Below, piece after piece: positions 22,499 through 32,336 of a stretch of DNA of 64,000 nt. A model generated the notes under the pieces. The model worked only from the letters and a program-made list of their open reading frames with translations, had not been told where the DNA came from and did not search any database. Origin of the DNA: Stenopsyche tienmushanensis. Lineage: Eukaryota; Arthropoda; Insecta; Trichoptera; Stenopsychidae. The DNA is taken from positions 310,001 through 374,000 of the forward strand of contig WACJ01000267.1 in NCBI GenBank assembly GCA_008973525.1. The letters are read 5' to 3'. Position 1 is the stretch's first letter. Each line of letters begins with the position of its first letter. Made by a program: the position numbers and the translations under genes.

Positions 22499-23260
22499 TC
22501 GGGTCGGTGCGAAAGTTGTAGCCGTTTTAACGGTACTTATTTACAAACGGTGATTGTCTTTTGACCAAAGTTGAAAAATATCTATACAAAGATGAACCGA
22601 ACGAACAGACTGACATACAGTATTAACTTGCGATATTAGTGGGAAGACGCACATTCAATGGATGGACATGAAATCGTTGATAAATTTGCAAAACATCCTG
22701 TATATTGTATGGGGTAGAGAAGAGTTTCGCTCGCGGCCCCAAAAAATATGCCAATCCATTGATCGTTACTGGTTATTAAGGGGGGGGGGGAGCTTTACAA
22801 CCCGATGAAGGTCATAGAAAACCCCAGGGATACATTTTCTTTCGAAATTCTTGCAGAAAGCTCTAAATAACCCAAATTTGGTTTTCGTGTCCAACCGGTC
22901 CGAATTTCAGACCATTGATAAATTGAAAGAGCGTCTTGCGATCGGACGCCATATCCAAACATGTCTACAGAGCATGGTCTGCGTCCATGAAGGGACATTT
23001 CTTAGTCAGTAAAATCCCAAACCTAAGCAATGAGGCCTAAAGAACCCTACCGCGCGTAGAAATTTCGCTTCGAAAAACTAATTGATTTAAAATGGAAAGT
23101 TTTGCAACATTCATATTACTCCCCTAACTCAACGTCCTACGATTATCATATTTTCCGATTCTTGCGAAAATCTTCAATGGTAGAAAAATATTTTGTCCTA
23201 AAATCAGAAGACTTCGCAATGACTTCGAATTGACTTACGGAATACTATTACTAAATATTC
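22499..23260 (+). mobile_element. Mariner relic interrupted by a LINE tail
   Basis: Begins TCGGGTCGGTGCGAAAGTTG, very like the TTAGGTTGGTGCAAAAGT ends of cecropia-type and related mariners. At 23075-23260 the plus strand reads LKWKVLQHSYYSPN, then SYDYHIFRFLRKS, the decayed third catalytic block of mariner transposase (normally 'HPPYSPDLAPSDYHLF'). The final catalytic D appears kept in YDYH. Between these, 22790-23000 is a reversed LINE 3' end, which probably replaced part of the transposase. No 3' terminal repeat was identified. Assigning the end and the coding piece to one element is inference from order and orientation. Confidence 0.6.
22790..23000 (-). pseudogene. Non-LTR retrotransposon 3' end, copy 2
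   Basis: Minus-strand homologue of 14749-14995: the ATGGACGCAGACCATG-type stretch (HGRRPCSVDMFGYGVRSQDA in one frame), then the AIRTGWT region with GGTTGGACACGAAAACC. The proximal side abuts a G-run at about 22781-22791. It is shorter and more decayed than copy 1, lacking the first cysteines. It lies inside a mariner relic. Confidence 0.6.
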
Positions 23261-24148
23261 GTTTAAATATGTATGTTATATAAGCGATGTAAGTGTTAAG
23301 AATTGTGCTTACGTGAATTTCTTTCAATTTGCTGGCAAGTGCACTACGTCTATTTATCTCCATAAGAGACGGCAGTTTCCTTGATGCCCCTCGGGAATCG
23401 CATTTTTCCAAGTGCTGCCGGAGGAAACTTGCAGATTGTATTCAGAATAGTAGATTAATTCTGTCCTATCCCATTTCTACCGATGTCACCGTTGTCAGTG
23501 CTGACATCTGCCTGGCGGGCGACATGCTTCGCCGCTTCATCAAAACTTAACTTTGGGACGAAAGTTGTCCCATTTCACATTTGGAAAAGTTTTGCTTCCC
23601 ATCCTCAAGCACTAGATACATTTTTGGCACACAACAAGCCCACCATCGGCCCTCGCCAACTTCGGGGTGTGTGGCGAAACGACGAATTTATCTTGTCCCA
23701 AGAGGGTTGCCCTGGACTTGAATTGACGCTGCACGTCTTAAGATCATCCCGCAATAGTATATCATGTTTAATTGAACCGAGCCATTTAATCCGCAAAAAC
23801 AAAGGGGAAAAAATGCATAAATTCTTTATTTAAGACAAGTTCGTCTTGAAGTAGCCCAGGGCTGCGCGCTTTGCGGAGCTCGGTAATCATAGGTTCTGCA
23901 TTGGAATTCATTCGTGCGTGTTATTAGGTAAAGGTGTTTCAGGTTTGCGAGTATTGCTATCGGCATATCGTTGTACAGCTGCCCTCAACCTTTTTTTTTG
24001 TATGATTTTCAAGAATTTAAAACAGCTCAAAGCATAAAAGAATCGATTCATTATTATACGATATATTAACACTATAAAGGCCGATGGCACAGCACGTTTG
24101 CCATGATTTCATTAATGATTATTGTCTGATGACACATACCTTGTACCA
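23261..24148. other. GC-richer block, possible decayed coding sequence
   Basis: 23330-23830 is clearly less AT-rich and has long overlapping frames (73 and 116 codons plus, 65 codons minus). One minus-strand reading gives SASFLRRHLEKCDSRGASRK, which looks protein-like, but stops interrupt it and I cannot name a family. It may be a processed pseudogene or a retroelement fragment. 23840-24148 shows nothing. Confidence 0.3.
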
Positions 24149-24441
24149 CGTCTTTCATCTCCAGTGACAAGTCTCTTCAAAAAAAGGTTGGCTATTATGT
24201 CGTTGGAGAAGAAGATCGTATGTTGAAATATGCTGAAGTTTATTTGAGTCAGTCAGTTCATGAGGAAGCCACACATCTGAACGATTGATGTAGCCCAATT
24301 TTGTCAGATGATTATGGACGGTTGTTCGTGGAATTTCTAACTTGTTAGCTATTTCGCGAACAGTATATCGCGGGTTTTCTTCAACCATGGCTATGATTAA
24401 ATCTGTGTTCATTTGCCAAAGAAACTTATGGGACAACCTAA
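24149..24441 (-). pseudogene. Mariner transposase N-terminal relic, 5' end with terminal repeat
   Basis: The right end, read in reverse, is TTAGGTTGTCCCATAAGTTT preceded by TA, identical in form to the element at 34539-35387. The coding part starts ATGAACACAGATTTAATC and encodes the second helix-turn-helix (ENPRYTVREIANKLEIPRTT), the linker DVWLPHELTDSNK (the mariner 'WVPHEL' box) and the start of the catalytic domain LLLQRHNSQPF. One extra A in a poly-A run (7 versus 6 in the sister copy) then shifts the frame, giving FEETCHWR instead of the GDESW catalytic block. The first helix-turn-helix, about 60 residues, is missing, as in the sister copy. Sequence similarity stops near 24149. Confidence 0.8.
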
Positions 24442-25979
24442 TACATGTTTTTTGTTAAAGCTTCGACATTCTTACCAAAATCATAAATCTCTGACCCACC
24501 AAGACGTACGCTGCTTCTGATTATTTTATGAGCTTACTGCTAACCTCTTTCCATCTCTGAATTATGTAAGCAAATTTTGAGCAAATACTCGTACGTGTAT
24601 GCATATTATATCAAAGACTTACGAGACGTATAATGGCCATTACTTATAAGGTCCACATTGCGAAGCCCCCATTCTCGGATTTCATTCGTAATATGAGCAT
24701 TCTCTACTATAATAACAACACAAATGATAGGTTCATCCACTATCGCGTTTCCTGTTGCTAAATCTCTCAATTATTCAACATCTCCATTCGTCTGCCTCTA
24801 CGGTCCATTGCCACTTTCGAGAGTTACGAATATGAGACCTGATGCTGTTCAGAGCCATTACTGCGCAGCACGTGGGCTGCAATTACAGAGCGGATTCGTC
24901 GGACGGTATTTCCGCGGCAATTACGGTTTCATATAACGTCGCCAGGTCAATCGATTGACCCGACGTTGTGGAGAGACAGCGCCGCCCAGCCTCTTTGATC
25001 GTCTGATCCGCATCTGCGTTTTAATGATGTCGCTTATCCATTATCGCGCGAAACACAGTCCTTTCAGCGTCAGCTCTAATGGAGCAGTTATTGTTTTTTT
25101 TTCAGCCCCCGCTTCGGGGTCGGGGGGGCCAAGTCGAAAGGTTTCCGCGCCGATTTTCCGCGAAAAACATTTTCATCCGTGTCCATCATAGCATTTTTCT
25201 TTCTGTTTTCGACGTTCGCATTAATCTCGCCATTTTTCTTGTCCGATTCTCTTCCCCCTTCCCCCCTTAGGTGGGTGGCAGGTCATTTTATTTACCAAAA
25301 TATCAATTAGCTCCTCGTCTCGAAATTGTTTATTCTGCGTAGGGGAAAAAACTGGCAAGCAAAGAATATCGCCATCAATCATGGCCACCCCTTAATTACA
25401 CCATTAAAATATTTCTTCGCACTTTTTACCGATGTTTGTTGTGTGAGCCGGTATCGTATTGTGCCTGAAAGGCTGTAGACACGGTTGTACAACTGTGATA
25501 TCGCTTTTCAATCTGCTCCCTCGCTTCATTCAGTATTCCGATTGTCGCTTACTTATTCCGAATCCAAAGAAACCTTTTGAATGATTCGAACAATGGCTAT
25601 ACATCAATTTGTAGCCTCGTCATTACAATGGCAGCCTTGGAAAAATCACACCGAATCCTATAATACGCCAGATCAATTTTTCAAAAAAAATATAAAAAGA
25701 TGCATATTTTATATAAATATGAATCGTGGACATGGTGAAAGCGTTGAGTCTAGTGATTAACGTCTTGCATGCTGCATAAGCGTGAGCTGCTTTTTTAATG
25801 CAGTTAACACACTTTAGGCGGGAATGGCTAATAATTGTTTTTTAGCTACGAACTAAATACTATATCGTATGTTTACGGTCCACAAATTGCACAAATTTTA
25901 TCGTGAATTTTGTGAAATTTCACTTTAAGGAAGGGTTTAAAAAATAAAGCATTGAAACAATATATATTATGTAGATTTG
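24442..25979. other. No gene; GC-richer island with palindrome
   Basis: 24700-25330 is less AT-rich. It contains the perfect 16-bp palindrome GGTCAATCGATTGACC (24945-24960) with outer arms ACGTCG and CGACGT, and CCCGCTTCGGGGTCGGGGGG near 25105. The frames there (70, 78 and 63 codons) show no known domain. 25330-25979 is ordinary AT-rich sequence. Confidence 0.35.
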
Positions 25980-26345
25980 TGTTAGTATAAGTCTAATAAG
26001 TATTTTTTTTGCATTTTGCAAAATTTCAATTATTTACGGAGTTATAGCTACTACTGACGCGGCAACTGATTCGGTCTACTAGTTTTTACAACACGGTTTA
26101 CATGATATTTCAAGTTCTAATTAACTGATTTACTTCAAATTTAGTGCTAACCCTTTTTTATAAAACCCTCTATTGTTCCTACCAGATTTATATCAAATTT
26201 TTATTTTAAACTATTTTTAAAAAATAAAACTGTAAAAAAATAAGAGCAAAAAAATACTTTTTTTTAAATAATCGCAATTTTGTTAAAATAAAATAGGACT
26301 ATAGCGACATTTTTACTTATTAAGAATATTTTTTTTTATTTTGTT
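25980..26345 (-). repeat. RepB element copy
   Basis: Reverse copy: TTACGGAGTTATAGCTAC, GACGCGGCAACTG, ACGGTTTACATGATATTTCA, CTCTATTGTTCCTACCAG and GGACTATAGCGACATTTTTA, matching 50190-50510 in the same orientation. It ends abruptly where the mariner derivative begins. Confidence 0.65.
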
Positions 26346-26356
26346 GGCTCACCTGG

Positions 26357-26661
26357 CATGTAAAAGGGATCCTAACAGTCAGTTTGTTTGATTCCGCTTG
26401 TTTGTTGGCCATTTTGTTTAGTCATAGTAAATTCTTCCGATGGAAAAGTCGTCGCGCACTCTCGCCACCTGCTGTTTTTTCTTTTCATTTTGTAGAAATA
26501 CAAACTCTGGTGCCCTGACTACAGAAATATCACAATCCTGACGGCTATTATATTTAAATAGTTTAATATATTTTTGAAGTATCCTGTGAATTTCAATTAA
26601 ATACAAGCATTTTTCGATTCTACATAAATGTTGTAGCCTTATTTTCTGGATGACCCTTGTA
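26357..26661 (+). mobile_element. Short mariner deletion derivative, same family as 9563-10026
   Basis: The left end shares GGGATCCTAACAGTCAGTTT and GTTGGCCATTTTGTTTAGTC with the reverse of 9966-10020, then the N-terminal coding start (RRALSPPAV in one frame versus RRTLPPPPV). The right end is the inverse of AAGGGTCATCCAGAAAATAA, matching the end at about 9565. Most of the transposase is gone and the middle is unrelated or diverged. At about 305 bp it is MITE-sized. The 115-codon minus frame spanning it is antisense. Confidence 0.65.
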
Positions 26662-28069
26662 TTTCGTAGTTTTTTACATGAAAGTAATATAGTCGCATGT
26701 AGAGTGCAATTTGCCCGCTTACAGAGTGTTAAAATAGTGACCCAAACTTTTTGTCTTTTTCTCACAGTCAGTCATCGCTCTTCTACGTCGCTCTTATTTA
26801 TGTAATTAATCCAATATTTTTTTCATTGCGTGCGCACTCGACTGATCCAGAGAGAGTATGCACGCACACGTTGCGAGCAGCGTTTCATAGTGCTCTGTTT
26901 ACGATTGTTTTGTTATGTTTCAATTAAATTTTCAATGTTCATGAGCATAAAAAATCAATCAAAAAAGAAACTCACTAATCAAATGGTTCATGCTACAATT
27001 GTTAAAAATAAACCATTTCATTTTAAGTAATCTTTATACGCTCAGGATATCTCGAATGTACAAATCGCTCCCCATAAATTCAGTGAAAGAATTTTTTAAC
27101 AATGATCATTGTCGTATGTTCAATGCCGGCTTTGTTGCTTCTGACATGGGTTCCTTGCAGAAAAAATATTCTTTTTTCCCAGGACTGTCGCGAACAAATA
27201 AAGCATTTCCATCCATTTACAGCCCATTCATCAAAACTCAACAAGGGCCGCCTAAATACATAATTAGATTTGCAGTAAAATTCAGCAAACACACCGATCT
27301 TCCGCCGTTGTTGCAGTTCATTATTTTATCATTCATCAACCCTCGCTGCATTAGCATTGCAAATGATGGCCTCGACACCACGAAAGTATGAAATGCGATA
27401 TTCCAGAAGTTTCGTCCGGCAGCCCGGCACAGTGTTGATAATAATAATCGTACAATATGTACATAATTATTAAGTCCCCCCGGGGGCTACAAGTGTTGCC
27501 GAGTCACTCTCGGTGAGTGTTATATTAAATATTTAATTTTCTTTTGTGCCGACTATCTTGCGGATTTGCCTCCTCTTGTCCTTTTGCGTGTATATGTATA
27601 ATTTCTTGTATTATTAAGAAAAGCCGGTTTGGAATATCAATTAGGCGGAGCCTCTAAGACGCGGTCGTCGGTTTAGTGGATTTTAGTTCTCCCTCTGCGT
27701 TGAACTTCCTTTGCCAAGTTTAATTTGGTCAATTTCACTTTAAGGCAGACTCTACTAACCCAAAGCCTGTGCCTTATTTATTCCTTACGAAAATTCCGTC
27801 CCCAATTTGCTAATTCCATATGAAACGCTACGGATTGAATGACTACCATTCCAGCCTGTGAATGTCAAAACGGATCTATTCAGATTACGGCAAAAATATC
27901 CCCATAGAAACTATTTTTGGCAATTATTTTTCAACCCTGTTGAAAATGTGTATGCTTGACCATTTCCGATGGAAGAAAATACGTTCTATTTTTATACTGC
28001 GTTCTATAAATTTTATGGACATGTATCAACAATTTTGGTAGATCCAACTTTACCCTAATTTTCTGAATC
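26662..28069. other. No gene recognised; one repeat fragment
   Basis: 26829-26881 is the inverted copy of window bases 1-60. A 133-codon plus frame at 26990-27391 and a 70-codon antisense frame show no known domain. 27420-27780 is somewhat GC-richer. Confidence 0.35.
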
Positions 28070-28425
28070 TTAAAAAGTAAATATCAAAAGAAGAAAACAT
28101 GTGAGAATTTTTTAGATCCTAAACAAAATTGTTTTTTTTTAATATTTTTTAACGGAAATTGATAGCTAAAAGATTAAGCTGTGTTTGTGTAATATATAAT
28201 AAAATAGGCAAGTTACTGGTTTAGTAGTACAGTAGAGGCATACATGTTTGTGTGTAATGCGACAAAGACGGAGATATTAAAAATGATTTCCATTCTCTTC
28301 CGACTAACTTGTTGTTGGAGTTTCACTTTTCGTGACGTTCAAGCCAATTTGCTCTACCGCGCCTATAGAAGTTTCATTTCCACAATTCTCCTATGGAAAG
28401 TCTATCTGGAAGTTTTACATTTCGA
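28070..28425 (+). repeat. RepB tail and RepH repeat, copy 2
   Basis: 28070-28150 resembles the right interior of RepB (CTTAAAAAGTAAATATC...). 28150-28425 is RepH: GATAGCTAAAAGATTAAGCTG, TGTTTGTGTAATATATAATA, then TTTCACTTTTCGTGACG and GGAAGTTTTACATTTCG. The order RepB then RepH is the same at 15680-16490, so the two may be one larger element. Confidence 0.5.
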
Positions 28426-28589
28426 ATTATTCATCCTGAATTTGAAGTTGCTGTCCAATATCTCGGTTGAATATCAAATTCGCCCGAATACACTCCAAAA
28501 ATAATTATTAAGGCGAAATTGTCTCAGAAAATCTTTGTCCCCTTGATTAAGAATTCCGCATATGCTGCGAGCGGACTTAAATTATACAG

Positions 28590-28701
28590 GAAGAGCATTC
28601 TCGCACGTTGATTGCGGAGATTGTGAATCGAAGACAGAGACAGAGAGAGTGTCTTGCGTCTCATCATGCACTCGTACATCGTACAATTGTATCGATCGAT
28701 A
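28590..28701 (-). repeat. RepA, left part (split by hAT insertion)
   Basis: Contains GACAGAGACAGAGAGAGTGT, CTTGCGTCTCATCATGCAC and TCGTACATCGTACAATTG. The repeat resumes at 29159 with TTTTATCGATTCC after the hAT copy. In uninterrupted copies (50990-51130) these two parts are adjacent. Confidence 0.6.
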
Positions 28702-29166
28702 CCGATAACTAGGGAATCCAATCCTGGGATCCCGGATCCCAAATCCCGGACAGTTTTAAGTGCTCATGAATCCCGGGATTAGTACACGTGATCCCGAAAA
28801 ATTCGGGATTGAAATTTTTATCTAACAGAAATCATACACCTCACCAGCATTTTGAAGGCTACTAAATCGAGACATTCTCGCCGAAATCTGGATGCTTGGA
28901 AACAGTCGCGTAACTACTAATTGGCGAGCTTAGGCGATGCCTAGTAACTAAGTGATTAACTTTTCCCTACCGGTGATGTATTTACTACACCTTGACTCTA
29001 ATAATTGGAATATCGATATGAAATATAATAGATACGGGGTTCAGAATTTTTGTATTCCTCCGTAATATAATTACGAATTACATTAAAGTATTATAGTATA
29101 TAAGTATTCATCTGCAGTGACGAATATAAATAATTTGTCGAGAAATCGGGATTCCCTACCGATAAC
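28702..29166 (+). mobile_element. Non-autonomous hAT-type element with perfect 8-bp target duplication
   Basis: The element proper, 28710-29158 (449 bp), starts TAGGGAATCCAATCCTGGG and ends CGGGATTCCCTA. CCGATAAC flanks it on both sides (28702-28709, 29159-29166), a perfect 8-bp target duplication. The interior blocks are those of 11784-12290, but the distal third of the long copy is missing and AATCGGGATTCCCTA closes the element directly. It sits inside a RepA copy, so it is younger than RepA. Confidence 0.88.
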
Positions 29167-29385
29167 CAAATTTTATCGATTCCAAGCTGCAACAAATTCG
29201 TCATTTTGTTGCTAAAACTGAAGACACATGTGTATTGTTTATGTTTACGTGAAGAAATATATGAATATTGTGTGCTATCGACATTGTTTAGGTTCATTTA
29301 TTGATATACAAGATTGACTTACGCTGCGCGGTCTTGAAAGAAAAGTGTATTTATGTGGGCGATAAGCGATGCACATACGAATATA

Positions 29386-29386
<1 letters not shown>
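29167..29386 (-). repeat. RepA, right part
   Basis: TTTTATCGATTCC, TTGTTGCTAAAACTGAAGAC, TTTATGTTTACGTGAAGAAA, GGTTCATTTATTGATATAC and GCGATAAGCGATGCACATAC. It continues the repeat interrupted at 28702 and ends at the TA tract. Confidence 0.65.
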
Positions 29387-29423
<37 letters not shown>

Positions 29424-29744
29424 GTTTTTCAGATTTACGCGAGTCATATTTAAATTATTTTAATTATTAAAATATTAATAAATAGCCGGGTGTTCGATCG
29501 CGTTAAGGTTTTTGGTAAAAAATTAAAAAACGAATTCTTTACCTTATCCGATATTTCGGACCACTCGTCGGGTCCATTCTCAAGGATTGACTGTCAATCA
29601 ATCCTCAAGTCAATCCTTGAGAATGGACCCGACGAGTGGTCCGAAATATCGGATAAGGTAAAGAATTCGTTTTTTAATTTTTTACCAAAAACCTTAACGC
29701 GATCGAACACCCGGCTATTTATTAATATTTTAATAATTAAAATA

Positions 29745-29778
<34 letters not shown>
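29387..29778. repeat. Perfect 141-bp inverted repeat (palindrome) between TA tracts
   Basis: The arms 29451-29591 and 29609-29749 are exact reverse complements over 141 bases, with a 17-nt centre (29592-29608). Checked base by base: no mismatch or gap. TA dinucleotide tracts lie at 29387-29420 and 29748-29778, the right one directly at the arm's end and the left one about 30 bases away. The 109-codon frame across it (29490-29819) is a by-product of the palindrome. A transcript would fold into a 141-bp hairpin. It could be a foldback element, an endogenous hairpin-RNA source, a recent inverted duplication, or an assembly artefact. Confidence 0.9.
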
Positions 29779-29781
<3 letters not shown>

Positions 29782-30267
29782 TCAATCAATTTAAAATGAA
29801 CTCACTAATCAAAGGATGAATCAAGCAGGTTCTTAATCCTACCCCTCGAAAAAAAGAAGGAACTGGATTATATGAAATCTAATCTCACTGGTGACCCACT
29901 GGGGGAGCATTCATGCTACTTTTAATATAAAATGTAAGAGAATATGAATGTATGAAACAGATGATGTGACCCTTTGTCATGAACATTTATTAAATACCTT
30001 GATTCTACCTTGAAGTAGATCATGTGAATCGATCGAATATAAAACCCGATTATGGACGTTATTTTTCAATTTTCTAGTCCCATTTAAGGATTGCTTCCAA
30101 TGCTTATCTACACATCATCATTAAAAACATATTTAGGTTTAAATATCCAAGGCTGGTATCAAATCAAAAACAAAAAATGGATTGAGTATTTATGGTCAAA
30201 ATCTTCCCTAATGTCTCGAATTTAATATTTATGTATGGATTGCTTGTAAAAATAAACAGTATAGTAA
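29779..30267. other. No gene recognised
   Basis: AT-rich. ATGAACTCACTAATCAAAGG near 29795 resembles AAACTCACTAATCAAATGG near 26968, hinting at another small shared repeat. Confidence 0.35.
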
Positions 30268-30356
30268 TTAACGCTTTGGCGGACATGTCTGCATTATATG
30301 TCGTTTTATATATGAAAAGATGACGCATAATGCAGACGTGTCCATCAACGCGTTAA
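30268..30356. mobile_element. 89-bp TTAA-bounded hairpin element
   Basis: Left end TTAACGCTTTGGCGGACATG..., right end, inverted, TTAACGCGTTGATGGACACG.... About 37 bases at each end pair with a minority of mismatches, including the shared GTCTGCATTAT core, around a short AT loop. TTAA at both ends suggests a piggyBac-like MITE, but no duplication outside the repeat can be separated from the ends. Confidence 0.6.
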
Positions 30357-31300
30357 AATGAATTATGATATTTTGAAACTATTTTTTAACCCATTTGCAA
30401 TGAATTCACAACAATACTAAGAACTCAGATATAATATTCAAAAAATAATTACAATTCATATCATAGCCGATCCATTAGATTGCGTCGGTTATGCTTCCGC
30501 GAGAACGCTCAATAAATACAATACAAATTTAAGATACTCAAATCATTGATCGATTGAAAGATTATTGGATTTTATCGAATAAATATGTATATTTTCTTAT
30601 AAAAAACAGAATTAATGCATACTTTTAACATGGAAACAATGCAAAATATCAATCCGATTAAAGGCCAAGCTAAAGCCATTTTGCAATATATAATAAACGT
30701 CGCTTTATAAAACAAATGCGATCTCAAGTGTTAAGCCCCAGCTTTAAAGGCTTTCGCGGAGTGCGGACTAACCAACCAATTTCCCTTCGAGAAAATTGTG
30801 CCTTTGATGTCCGTTAAGTGTTATTTATTTTTCCGTGTTTTATTTGTGTTTTTCTTTTGTTACGGCTTTCCTTACATTTAAATCTTCTCCTAAGCTGTTG
30901 GGTGTATAATTAATTTGTTTACTACAAACTCTAACGGTTCACCATGGATGTTGTAGTACCTCCCAAATTGCCTACTCTGTTATCAATTAAGACCCCAATT
31001 TATATTTTGCGCCAAAGATAGACGTTATTGATTACCATTGTTGCGCCATCGAGATTATCTCATGTATTTTACGGTTAAGGAATTGGAGCCTTCGTAGGGA
31101 AGGCCCGTGTTTGAGTTTTAATTGTGCTAAATCTAATAATGGCCAAATTTGTTATTTCGCAAAATGGTATATGACCGTCTACCAAATATCTCAATTAGCA
31201 ATATTGCATTTAGCTTTGGCGTACAGAAAATATTTAACACATGTTTAAAATTTATCCTAAAATACAGGATGCGGCAGGGAAACTACCTTTTTCTAAGACT
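30357..31300. other. No gene recognised
   Basis: Unique-looking. 30700-31150 is less AT-rich and free of the repeats seen elsewhere. No frame or splice pattern stands out. Confidence 0.35.
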
Positions 31301-31362
31301 TTTCGCAATTTCGTAAAAAAAATCCTATAGACTTATTGAGTGATGTGTTATACAAAAAATAT
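31301..31362 (-). repeat. Orphan terminal sequence of a Tc1/mariner-like MITE
   Basis: Read in reverse: ATAACACATCACTCAATAAG then TCTATAGGATTTTTTT. The same end bounds both sides of 44706-44841. The other end is not found here. Confidence 0.45.
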
Positions 31363-31424
31363 CATTGGCTTTTAACACACGTCCGTACCAGCGTTATTGT
31401 GCCTTCAGAAATATTATAAACATA

Positions 31425-31741
31425 CTAGTGATTACCCGGCATGCTTTGCAATGCCACGTCTTGCATAACAAACAGCGTACACAAACAACATTTTTACTAT
31501 GCCTATAATATTTACGCAAGTCTAAACAATATGTCGACAAAGTTTTATTGCAATCGGATGAACGGTATGGCAGCGCATTAAATACGAACAAAGATTAATT
31601 TTTATATATTAGAAGACTATACCTATGTTACTCGCGCAATCCTTAGCAATAAGTGGACGAAGTTTTATTGCAATCTGATGAACGATATGGCAGCGCATTA
31701 CATACGAACAAACAGATACTATTTTTTATATATTAGAAGAT
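31425..31741 (+). repeat. Two tandem copies of a retroelement-like tail
   Basis: Both 31425-31611 and 31612-31741 contain AAGTTTTATTGCAAT followed by GATGAACG, ATGGCAGCGCATTA, ATACGAACAAA and end in TTTTTATATATTAGAAGA. The first begins with ACCCGGCATGCTTTGCAATG. A third copy is at 57600-57789. The tail ending in a TATATATTAGA-like run is reminiscent of RTE-type LINE 3' ends, but no reverse transcriptase is present and the class is uncertain. Confidence 0.55.
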
Positions 31742-31850
31742 TAACACTTATTTTGCCTGCGAATATTGTAAAATATGTCAAATAGCACCATTCAATGTAA
31801 CATAATAATCATCCCTTAATTCAAATATGCCCAATGACCTACATATAAGA

Positions 31851-32037
31851 CAATCAACCCTTCTATAGCGTCAAGATAGGGACCACGCTATAGAAAATTT
31901 GGCATCCATACAAAATTTATAGGTGTTGAGTTTGTTAACAAGTTCAAGTGACTAACACGCACGATAATACGTATTTTACCCGTTGCTTATATAAAAGATG
32001 CTGCAAACGAAGTGGACGCTTTAGAAGGGTTGATCGT
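31851..32037. mobile_element. MITE with Tigger/pogo-like ends, copy 1
   Basis: Left end CAATCAACCCTTCTATAGCG, right end, inverted, CGATCAACCCTTCTAAAGCG. The inner part has a CCATACAAAATTT and a GTTTGTTAACAAG block shared with 48349-48571. About 187 bp and non-coding. The CA.TCAACCC..TATAGCG ends resemble those of pogo/Tigger elements, which fits the Tigger transposase relic at 5603. Family link is inference. Confidence 0.7.
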
Positions 32038-32336
32038 AGTCTAACTGAATGATAGATTTTTTAACATTTATGCATATTGTTGATATTATGATATTTTTTT
32101 ATTCGACTGTTGATGTTGAAAAACATGTTTTATACTTGAGTTTTATGTAGTTTTTGATCTTTAAGTTCAAAATTTAGTTCAGAAGAATGCAATTCGATAA
32201 GAATATTTGGGTTAAACTGTGTGGTTATATAATTTTACTTTATAACCCTTGATTACTCTATCTATATTACTTTGAATAATAAGTTTAATAAGAATTTTAT
32301 CAAAATATTAATGCTGTTAATATATCATTGTTGCAG
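32038..32336. other. AT-rich spacer, no gene
   Basis: Nothing recognised. It leads into the pyrimidine-containing stretch before the cassette at 32337. Confidence 0.3.

Noticed and set aside
26990..27391. 133-codon plus frame
   Set aside because: No motif, no splice context and a competing antisense frame; likely chance.
29490..29819. 109-codon plus frame with apparent internal structure
   Set aside because: It is produced by the perfect palindrome; each arm encodes the antisense of the other.
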